In this document: one piece after another, positions 16,601-23,057 of the stretch
How the letters are laid out: every line of letters begins with the position of its first letter
Numbering within the stretch: position 1 is the stretch's first letter
Source: G963662605 sp963667005
GTDB taxonomy: Bacteria; Bacteroidota; Ignavibacteria; Ignavibacteriales; Ignavibacteriaceae
Length of the DNA stretch: 64,000 nt
NCBI GenBank assembly: GCA_963667005.1
Contig: OY762937.1
Coordinates: forward strand, 1,054,001-1,118,000
Reading direction: 5' to 3'
Program-made: the position numbers and the translations under genes
Notes under the pieces: generated by a model
The model's database searches: none
Seen by the model: only the letters and a program-made list of their open reading frames with translations
Told to the model about the DNA's origin: nothing

Positions 16601-17843
16601 ATTAATTACTGCATTCGGTGGAGAGGAAATCGCGGAACAGGCATACAGCGTGGGCATTAAGGCGTTTCTCCAAAAGCCGGTCACCTATTCAACACTCTTC
16701 GACTCTATTATGGAATTGCTGGGTAAGGATATTCGAACTAAACGTGCCGGTTCGGAAAAGGGACATAAGTACAAAGAAGCGATCCGGCTCATTCGCGGAG
16801 CCAGAATTTTGCTTACCGAGGATAATGAAATTAACCAGCAGGTTGCGACTGAGTTATTGGAACAGGCGGGTTTTATTATTGAGATAGCAAACAATGGAAA
16901 AGAGTGCTGCGAAAAGGTTTTTGCTTCGGGTATTCCTTCAAAGTATGACCTTATCCTGATGGATTTACAGATGCCGGTTATGGACGGCTATACAGCCGCC
17001 GAAGAGATTCGCAAGAATCCCGCCTATAATGATTTGCCGATAGTGGCGATGACTGCGGATGCAATGGTCGGGATAAAAGAAAAATGTCATGATGTAGGTA
17101 TGGTGGATTATGTTACCAAACCGATTGACCTTGACGATGTTTTTGCCGCGCTGACAAAGTGGATTCAGCCGAAGAAACGGGATATTCCGGAAAAGAAAAA
17201 CACGGCTGTCCGGCAACGGGCAAACAACGCGGTCGTGGTGCCGGTGTTTACCGGAATCAACACGAAAGTGGGCTTACAGCGTGTTGCAGGAAACGCGGAG
17301 TTGTATGTATCACTTCTCGAAAAATTTTGTGAATCGCATTCAGACGCGGCTGATCAAATAAAAGAAGCACTGCGTAAAAAAGATAAAGAACTCGCGGTAA
17401 GACTCGCGCATACGATAAAAGGCGTTGCGGGGAATCTTGGTGCGGAAAAATTATGGAATTCATCAGCAATATTGGAGGGGGCTCTTCTCAAGGATGAACC
17501 AGGCAGCGCTGCAAAATTGAATCAATTCGAAGAAGACCTTCATGCCGTTACTACTGAACTTCTTATCTGGAAGAAGGCAAAAAAGAAAGATGAAGTTCCG
17601 GCTGATGATGGCGGCGTGCTGGATATGGAGCGCCTTATGGTACTGCTCGGTGAACTGAAAGATCTTTTAGATGTTAGTGACTACGGAGCATCAAAGAAAG
17701 TCAACGAGCTGTTGTCGCTTTCGGGTATCGCTGAAATTAAAGACCGGTTTGAATTATTGGCGGCACAAATTAAAAATTGCGATTTTGAAGATGCCCTGAA
17801 AACACTTGGATCTGTTTGGGAAAAATTTGACATGGATGAATAA
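13611..17843 (+). CDS. Hybrid sensor histidine kinase, tandem paralog 2
   Basis: 1410 residues when started at the ATG at 13611, which has AGGAGG at a good distance. The TTG at 13593 is less likely. Domain order is the same as in the upstream gene: TM, Cache-like sensor, TM, HAMP, PAS-PAS, HisKA (His681), HATPase, receiver (Asp970 in LIDWKMP), receiver (Asp1118 in LMDLQMP), Hpt (His1267 in LAHTIKG) and helical tail. The phospho-sites have exactly the same residue numbers as in paralog 1, so the two align with no net insertion over nearly the whole length. The catalytic core is close to identical and the sensor domain more diverged, which suggests duplication followed by change of ligand. It converges with the ammonium transporter gene. 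Confidence 0.92.
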   Translation: MKLGFRSKILLFVFIPVMLISFISYLVSHRVGVINEKKSTDQFMFALTTQLAERINYELRDIERITKDGAEFVAKSEFINAERSYDYLEENLKKNKLIVGSRFSFEPSYNNGAARISTVHLVFGKIRRRDLSSSEDYLKDTTLLWYWVPKKLREGYWDRPFVDTERKIVCVRYSYPIIKKGTFIGIASTRVDLTYLGSFRDASVYKNLNYVVVADDGMFIYHPDRKKIVRGNILNTAYSSINSEDQRNEGIQMIKGETGKIFLRMARNPDVKLVAYYHPIPAPGWSLGVSVPEDELLAITRENTRVSIIIISLTFIFLFLIVLWLSNTITKPIKLFASIVTRFSKEKHFESIQIHTHDELEVLGKAFNEMASEVKNREFQLEQLNKSLESKVEERTKDLEATLSEVKQLNEKLETINLALNLATIISYADLDGNIIDVNDEFCRITKYSKEEVIGKNYRILNSGYHPQKLWENLWTTVQDGKIWRGEVRNRAKDGTIFWADSLIIPLLDKFGNPHSYFTIRFDITERRAAEEALERAKELAEKILESSPIPTALTTAQGGDILLANKAMLEFHGVKADAVVSMKASEWYADPVDRNKVIAILKMAGYINNYEVKFKRYKTGELRDVYVSFMPIVYNKQNCVVGSIVDITDIKRIQVELASAKESAEAATVAKSQFLATMSHEIRTPMNAIIGLSNLTLKTDLDAKQRDYLTKIERSAHALLGIINDILDFSKIEAGKMNIEDVNFDLDQVLDTVSNVISQKAQEKGLEFSIHLAHDVPFSLTGDPLRITQILSNYCSNAVKFTEQGEIVVDVSVEKFIEDKVALKFSVRDTGIGLTEEQKKKMFGTFTQADSSTTRKYGGTGLGLAISKRLAVLMGGQTWVESEPGRGSTFYFTAILGKQQHQKKDEYIPSVDVRGFKVLVCDDNPTARLILKEALESFSFDVTLAESGEEAVRLYDMHAGNPFELILIDWKMPGMDGLETSRVLLAKNAERTPKIILITAFGGEEIAEQAYSVGIKAFLQKPVTYSTLFDSIMELLGKDIRTKRAGSEKGHKYKEAIRLIRGARILLTEDNEINQQVATELLEQAGFIIEIANNGKECCEKVFASGIPSKYDLILMDLQMPVMDGYTAAEEIRKNPAYNDLPIVAMTADAMVGIKEKCHDVGMVDYVTKPIDLDDVFAALTKWIQPKKRDIPEKKNTAVRQRANNAVVVPVFTGINTKVGLQRVAGNAELYVSLLEKFCESHSDAADQIKEALRKKDKELAVRLAHTIKGVAGNLGAEKLWNSSAILEGALLKDEPGSAAKLNQFEEDLHAVTTELLIWKKAKKKDEVPADDGGVLDMERLMVLLGELKDLLDVSDYGASKKVNELLSLSGIAEIKDRFELLAAQIKNCDFEDALKTLGSVWEKFDMDE

Positions 17844-17931
17844 AATATTTGGGAGCAATGCCGGCATCTCTAAGTGAGCCATGATAGTGGTATATATCGT
17901 GAGGTTGTCGTCTGCTGAATTTCATGGTTAT

Positions 17932-17966
17932 AAAAAAGGCAGTCTTAAAATATGACTGCCTTTTTT
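17932..17966. terminator. Bidirectional terminator between kinase 2 and amt
   Basis: AAAAAAGGCAGTC and GACTGCCTTTTTT form a hairpin with A-runs and T-runs on either side, so it can stop transcripts from both convergent genes. Confidence 0.9.
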
Positions 17967-17989
17967 ATTAATAGCATTATAGCCGGGAT

Positions 17990-19210
17990 TTAATCCTGTT
18001 CGTAAGCAATTTCACCGTGGAGTGAATTATCGAGTCCCGCAATCTCTTCCTCTTTGGTTACTTTAACCGGGGTAATACGGTTGATGATATACAGCATGCC
18101 ATAAGTAAAAAGAAAACAATATGTGCATACAATAAACATTGAACCGATTTGAACCCAGAAGAATTTTGAAGAACCGCCGATCAGCCATCCTTCGTTTATA
18201 ACAGAGGGATTAACGGCTTTTGTGGCAAACAGCCCAAGTATGATAACACCGATTGATCCGCCGACACCATGAACGCCCCAGACATCCAGAGCATCGTCCC
18301 ACTTAAAATAATTCTTGAGCGCTACAGCGAAGTAGCAAATTATTCCGGCTGATATACCGATAATTACCGCCGTACTCAGGGTAACATATCCAGCGGCAGG
18401 AGTGATTGTTGCAAGACCGGCAACTGAACCGGTCAGCAAGCCGATAAGCTTCGGTTTCTTTTCCAAAAACCAGGCAAGAAATAACCATGTAACACCGGCA
18501 AATGATGCGGCAACGTCGGTATTGATAAAAGACTGAACGGTGATAGCATCTACCCGGCATTCCGATCCGGCATTGAAACCGTACCATCCGAACCACAGCA
18601 GACCTGTACCCAACGCCACAAGCGGAATGCTATGTGGTCCGCGCTCAACAACATTACGTTTGCCGACATAGAAAACCGAAGCTAAAGCAGCCATTCCGGC
18701 ACTTGCATGTACAACGATTCCACCCGCGAAGTCTAAAACACCCCAGGAGGCCAGCATACCGCCGCCCCATACCATGTGGACGAGCGGGAAGTAAACAAAC
18801 AGCAGCCAGCATGTCAGAAACAACATGTAGGCAGGGAATCTGACGCGATTGGCGAAGGCGCCTGAGATAAGTGCCGGGGTAATAATTGCAAACATCATTT
18901 GATACGCGGCAAATGCAAAAAGCGGAATTTCATTGTTGCCGGAGTACATAGTATGTAGGTTTATTCCGTTCATGAAAGCCATATTTAAGTTGCCGATAAC
19001 GCCGCCCTGTCCGCCGCTAAAGCAAAGTGAATAGCCCACAGCAAACCAGATGACCGTTGTCCAGCACAGTGATATAAAACTCTGTATCATTATAGCGAGT
19101 ACGTTTTTTCTGCCTACGAGTCCACCGTAAAAGAAAGCCAATCCGGGGGTCATAAGCATTACTAAACTCGCCGCCACCAGCATAAAGCCGGTGCTTCCGG
19201 TGTTTATCAT
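17990..19210 (-). CDS. amt: Ammonium transporter (Amt family), copy 1
   Basis: 406 residues, 11 membrane segments expected. The protein conducts ammonia/ammonium across the inner membrane. The two pore histidines are present in DFAGGIVVHASAG and GVHGVGGSIG. The family C-terminal tail EEEIAGLDNSLHGE is complete, which is the part that contacts PII proteins in other bacteria. No glnB/glnK gene adjoins it, which is unusual since amt and glnK are often paired. It lies between the tandem hybrid kinases and a LytTR regulator. Start at ATG 19210; the mature N-terminus MINTGSTGFMLVAASLVMLMTPGLAFFYGG is normal for an Amt without a long signal sequence. Confidence 0.95.
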   Translation of the reverse strand: MINTGSTGFMLVAASLVMLMTPGLAFFYGGLVGRKNVLAIMIQSFISLCWTTVIWFAVGYSLCFSGGQGGVIGNLNMAFMNGINLHTMYSGNNEIPLFAFAAYQMMFAIITPALISGAFANRVRFPAYMLFLTCWLLFVYFPLVHMVWGGGMLASWGVLDFAGGIVVHASAGMAALASVFYVGKRNVVERGPHSIPLVALGTGLLWFGWYGFNAGSECRVDAITVQSFINTDVAASFAGVTWLFLAWFLEKKPKLIGLLTGSVAGLATITPAAGYVTLSTAVIIGISAGIICYFAVALKNYFKWDDALDVWGVHGVGGSIGVIILGLFATKAVNPSVINEGWLIGGSSKFFWVQIGSMFIVCTYCFLFTYGMLYIINRITPVKVTKEEEIAGLDNSLHGEIAYEQD

Positions 19211-19361
19211 ACATTCCTCAAATGTGAATATTAGTTTTTATGCAAACGTGCGGCCTAAAGTTTTCTTTCTTCCCGTTTTTAAGCCGTAAAATGCATATGA
19301 TATAATTTAACGCTGTTAACTTCAGAATAATATTTTACCCGGCATAGGCATTTGCAACAAG

Positions 19362-19379
19362 CGTGACAAATTTGTCACG
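19362..19379. promoter_or_regulatory. Perfect 18-bp palindrome between amt and the LytTR gene
   Basis: CGTGACAAATTTGTCACG is its own reverse complement. It lies in the divergent promoter region, 152 bases before amt and 88 before the regulator start. The GTGAC-N6-GTCAC form fits a dimeric regulator of the CRP/FNR or similar type, though the spacing differs from the classic CRP site (GTGA-N6-TCAC). LytTR proteins usually bind direct repeats, so another protein may be the binder. Confidence 0.5.
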
Positions 19380-19466
19380 AAGGTTTTGGTATTGACGGGT
19401 ATACCCCGTACATTTGAAGCGTACTAATCCATGATACCGTATTTCTTAACATTTTACGTGTTCTGA

Positions 19467-20228
19467 TTGAAAAAGGTGCTGATAGTTGAAGACCGGCATA
19501 GTGATCTGAAAATCATTAATGATGTTTCGGAGCCGTTGGAATTTGCCGTCCACTATTCACATGATAAAAAAGACGGTGTTGAGATAGCTTTCTATTATAT
19601 ACCCGATTTAATACTCTTTCATTATAGCGGTCCGCAGGATAAAACACACGTACAAAAAATTCTGGACAATGACGCCACTGCTTCAATTCCCATGATTATT
19701 ATATCTTCCACGCCTTCGTTTGATGAGCAGCGGATGTTCATGGAGATGGGAGTGGAAGACTACCTGCCCGAAGCTTACATCCGTACTTCATTAGTAAGGA
19801 CAATCAGGAAGAAGTTTGAGAAGCTTGCGAAAATTAAAGCAAATCTCAGTGAACAGATAGACAGCTTTGAGAAGATAGGGGATGAGAAAAAACAAAAAGA
19901 CCACTTGCTTGTAAAACTGGGCACTAAATTAAAGCTTATCAAATTTGCCGACATTGTTTGCATTACTGCGCTGAAAGAATACACAAAAATAAAAACCGTT
20001 GAAAACACAGAGGTGTTGGTGCGTAAATCAATGCGCAACTGGATTGATATACTTCCGCCGAATTCATTTCTCCGTATACATCGCGCAACAATCATAAACC
20101 TGAACTTCATTGATAAGATACAACAGACAAGTGTCAGGACATACACAGTATCCCTAAAAGGAGAAGGGAACGTCTTCGATTTCAGCTACCGTTACGCGAA
20201 CATTATGCGGAGATCATTTCCCGGATAA
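19467..20228 (+). CDS. LytTR-family regulator with degenerate receiver domain
   Basis: 253 residues, TTG start at 19467 giving MKKVLIVED. Residues 1–120 have the receiver fold with the acidic pair near residues 8–9. The strand that normally ends in the phospho-Asp reads PDLILFHYSG, so His52 stands where Asp is expected. Residues 150–253 are a LytTR DNA-binding domain (KFADIVCITALKEYTKIKT, FLRIHRATIINLNFIDKI). Between them is a helical linker with a charged coiled coil. Without the Asp it is unlikely to be activated by ordinary phosphotransfer. It is divergent from amt and next to two large phosphorelay kinases. Confidence 0.85.
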   Translation: MKKVLIVEDRHSDLKIINDVSEPLEFAVHYSHDKKDGVEIAFYYIPDLILFHYSGPQDKTHVQKILDNDATASIPMIIISSTPSFDEQRMFMEMGVEDYLPEAYIRTSLVRTIRKKFEKLAKIKANLSEQIDSFEKIGDEKKQKDHLLVKLGTKLKLIKFADIVCITALKEYTKIKTVENTEVLVRKSMRNWIDILPPNSFLRIHRATIINLNFIDKIQQTSVRTYTVSLKGEGNVFDFSYRYANIMRRSFPG

Positions 20229-20274
20229 GGTAATAATGTTGTCTTAAACATTCTGAGTTAATAAAGCAAAAAAA

Positions 20275-20380
20275 CCTCATCACCCCCGCCTGCTGACGCA
20301 GTCGGGCAGGCATCCTCTTCTCCTCCACAGGATTCTGCGAACAGGGAGAAAAGAGAGGTAAAAAGACTGAAAAAAGTATG
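20275..20380 (+). repeat. Dispersed 100-bp repeat (family C), copy 1
   Basis: Begins CCTCATCACCCCCGCCTG, has the CGCAGTCGGGCAGG module and the CCACAGGATTCTGCGAACAG segment, and ends near GACTGAAAAAAGTA. The same order of segments is seen at 25561–25670. The two copies are in direct orientation and bracket the glycosidase-to-helicase segment. Confidence 0.8.
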
Positions 20381-20439
20381 TCTAATCGGAGGATGTGTCC
20401 GGTGCTTTGTGTGAAGTAATTTTCTTCGCATCTTTGTCT

Positions 20440-21870
20440 ATGAAAAAATATACTTTCCGCTCTCGCTTATTCCTATCTTTGCTGTTGACTGCAACTTTGG
20501 TCCCCGGTCTTCAGGGACAGCAGATCAGCAGGTTATCCGTTTCTTCTAATCACCGGTTTCTGCAATATGAAGACGGTCATCCGTTTTTCTGGCTTGGTGA
20601 TACGGGCTGGTATCTGTTTAACCGTCTGACACGTGAAGATGCAATTCAATATCTCGACAACCGCGCGGCAAAAGAGTTTAACGTTATTCAATGTATGTGT
20701 GTTCCGTACCTGCCGCTTACCAATGCGTATGGAAATTCCGCTTTTATCAATAGTAATATTGCCCAGCCTCTCGAGACTCCCGGCAGCGATTTTAAAGATT
20801 CTATCCAGTATGATTACTGGGATCATGTTTCGTATATAATAGATGAAGCCGCGAAAAGAAATATCTACATCGGACTCGTCACCATCTGGGGAACAGTTGC
20901 CAAACAGCCGGAAAACACCTTAGAAAAAGTTGATACGTATATTCACTGGCTTGTAAACCGTTTTAAAGATAAACCGAATATCATCTGGATCAACGGAGGC
21001 GATTTAAAAGGGAATATCGTTCCGGAAAAGTGGCAGAGAATCGGTGCTGTAATAAAAGAGAACGATAAAAATCATTTGGTGACCTATCATCCGTTCGGCA
21101 GGACGCAGTCGTGTACCTGGTTTCATAATGAGTCGTGGCTTGATTTTAACATGTTCCAGTCCGGCCACCGCCGCTACGATCAGGAAAAAGGCGACGGCGC
21201 TGATGGCGGTTATAGTGAGGATAACTGGCGGTACGTTCTTGAAGCATATGCCAAAGAACCGTCGAAACCCGTTCTGGACGGTGAGCCGTCGTATGAAAAT
21301 ATTCCTCAGGGTTTGCATGATACGACTCAACCGTATTGGCAGGCAGCTGATTGCAGACGCTATGCCTACTGGTCGGTGTTTGCGGGTTCATTCGGACATA
21401 CCTACGGCGATAACTCGGTGATGCAGATGCTCAAGCCGGGAATGAAACCGGCTTACGGTGCGCGAAATTTCTGGTATCAGGCAATTGATGATACTGCTTC
21501 ATTCCAGATGAAATATTTGAAGCGCTTAATACTTTCGCGTTTATTCTTAGACAGAGTATATGATTCAACAGTAGTCGTAGATCAGGGAACTCGCTACGAT
21601 TTTATTCCGGTAACGCGCGATGAAGCTTCACTTTGCGCTTACACCTACACGGGCAGAAATTTTACATTACGGTTGGGTATAATTGTCGGCGACACACTAA
21701 ATTTTTATTGGTACAATCCCCGTACAGGCGAATCAACATTTGGAGGCACTATTATAAATAAGGGTGAAAAAGAATTTAATCCGCCCGGCGAAAAATCCGA
21801 CGGCAACGACTGGGTCCTCGTCCTCGATTACTCCGGCAGCGGTTATCCAGCCCCGGGAGTAGTGAAATAA
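20440..21870 (+). CDS. Secreted GH140-like (DUF4038) glycoside hydrolase
   Basis: 476 residues from the ATG at 20440, giving MKKYTFRSRLFLSLLLTATL and a signal peptide ending near LQGQQ. The body is an apiosidase-like (beta/alpha)8 barrel of the DUF4038 type: NHRFLQYEDGHPFFWLGDTGWYLF at the start, then NIIWINGGDLKG (catalytic-acid region) and PVLDGEPSYE with the likely nucleophile Glu. The last 90 residues form a small beta domain like the putative collagen-binding domain that often follows DUF4038. Characterised GH140 members cleave apiose side chains of rhamnogalacturonan II, but substrate cannot be set from sequence. The longer GTG-start version at 20395 would hide the signal peptide. Confidence 0.82.
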   Translation: MKKYTFRSRLFLSLLLTATLVPGLQGQQISRLSVSSNHRFLQYEDGHPFFWLGDTGWYLFNRLTREDAIQYLDNRAAKEFNVIQCMCVPYLPLTNAYGNSAFINSNIAQPLETPGSDFKDSIQYDYWDHVSYIIDEAAKRNIYIGLVTIWGTVAKQPENTLEKVDTYIHWLVNRFKDKPNIIWINGGDLKGNIVPEKWQRIGAVIKENDKNHLVTYHPFGRTQSCTWFHNESWLDFNMFQSGHRRYDQEKGDGADGGYSEDNWRYVLEAYAKEPSKPVLDGEPSYENIPQGLHDTTQPYWQAADCRRYAYWSVFAGSFGHTYGDNSVMQMLKPGMKPAYGARNFWYQAIDDTASFQMKYLKRLILSRLFLDRVYDSTVVVDQGTRYDFIPVTRDEASLCAYTYTGRNFTLRLGIIVGDTLNFYWYNPRTGESTFGGTIINKGEKEFNPPGEKSDGNDWVLVLDYSGSGYPAPGVVK

Positions 21871-21897
21871 CACATTTGTAATTTATGGTTTTAAATA

Positions 21898-22470
21898 ATG
21901 AATAGAGTTTTAGTTTCCACTTTCATTTTTATATTATCTATCGCGCTGTATTCACAGCCAAAGTATGTTCCATATAATAAAATCATTTTGAATGAGATTA
22001 AGCTTTATCCCAAAATGGAAGTGCAGGATGTGTATAAGCTTGTGTTTCAGGCGGCGTTTGGACCGCAGCACGCGGCAATGGATTCGGCGATGGTTCTTGA
22101 TTGGCTTAATGAGGAATGGCAGACAGCCGATTCTACGAATCCCGCTCCGGAGATTGAGCCGATAACTCCGGATACGACACTGGTACGTATTAATATCGGT
22201 GCCTATAAAAAGAACGGTGGGGATAAGCAGTCGCTGGGTATGAAGTTTTTATACACAGCGAAGCAATTTAAAGGTTCAAAGAAAAAGTTTTTGCAGTATT
22301 GGAATGATGTCGAGCGTCTCGCGAAAAAGGATTTGATTCCTTTTACCAAACAGGAGCTCGCGGATTATCTTAAACAGATGAAGAAAAAAGGTCTGCCTGC
22401 AGTGCATCACAGTGAAAAGTACATGCAATTATATAAACCCGCGTACAGGGTAATCACAATAGAACGTTGA
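21898..22470 (+). CDS. Secreted protein of unknown function
   Basis: 190 residues with a signal peptide (MNRVLVSTFIFILSIALYSQ). The mature part contains YPKMEVQDVYKLVFQAAFGPQHA and DWLNEEW. I have a general impression of similar conserved hypothetical proteins with an 'evQDvYKLlfQAafGpeHa' motif, but know no function for them. The conserved His and Gln could form a site. It follows the glycosidase by 27 bases on the same strand, so co-transcription and export together are likely. Confidence 0.65.
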   Translation: MNRVLVSTFIFILSIALYSQPKYVPYNKIILNEIKLYPKMEVQDVYKLVFQAAFGPQHAAMDSAMVLDWLNEEWQTADSTNPAPEIEPITPDTTLVRINIGAYKKNGGDKQSLGMKFLYTAKQFKGSKKKFLQYWNDVERLAKKDLIPFTKQELADYLKQMKKKGLPAVHHSEKYMQLYKPAYRVITIER

Positions 22471-22479
22471 TTTCCGGTA

Positions 22480-22880
22480 ATTTGCCCTCACCCTAAGGGA
22501 GAGGTGAGCAGCGCATAAAATCAATTGTTTCTTCACCCTTCTCCATATACTCGCAGAGTCCTGCGGAGGAGAAGGGCGGGAGATGAGGGCTTTATGTATA
22601 TCCGTGTAAATCAGTGCTTCAATATGTCGTCCCTCTGGGACTCTGAATTATTTGATGCACATAACCCCGGGTTAAAACCCGGGGCTACAACTATGTTGTC
22701 GCTACGCGACAGTCTTGAGTCCCATAGGGACAAGATGCCCGCCTGAATGCCGTGCAAAACGGCGGGCAGGTTTGTAGCCGTGGGCGTAAACCCACGGAGA
22801 AAGTAAAAACCGAAGAATTGAGCTCCATCGGAGCGACATAGAATAGTGAAATATTTCGGGTGATAAGTTTTCACCATTTT
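22480..22880. repeat. Mosaic of small hairpin modules (family A), first array
   Basis: A string of perfect small hairpins separated by short linkers: GTCCC/GGGAC (22629–22641), CCCCGGG/CCCGGGG (22665–22684), GTCGC/GCGAC (22698–22710), GTCCC/GGGAC (22719–22731), TGCCCGCC/GGCGGGCA (22736–22768), CCGTGGG/CCCACGG (22778–22797) and GCTCC/GGAGC (22822–22834). TGTAGCC or GGCTACA sits beside the longer stems. The related array is at 46553–47088. From 22485 to 22590 there is also a CCCTCACC/TGAGGGC pair. No coding potential is seen up to 23057. Confidence 0.75.
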
Positions 22881-23057
22881 ACCTGGATCAAAAGAACCTA
22901 ATTATTCATTCAAATATTCACGTTTTAGATTCCGGAGTAGGGAAAGTGGCTGGGGATGAGAACTGTGTGTATATCTGTGAAAATCAGTGTTATCCGTGTC
23001 ATCAGCGTTCCAATATTTTGTAATTTAGCATTTACAATTTAAAATTTAACATTGCTT

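Noticed and set aside
20429..20442. Promoter-like TTTG-N19-CATCTTTG directly before the glycosidase ATG
   Set aside because: The -7 box would be only four bases before the start codon, leaving no leader; kept as a chance match.
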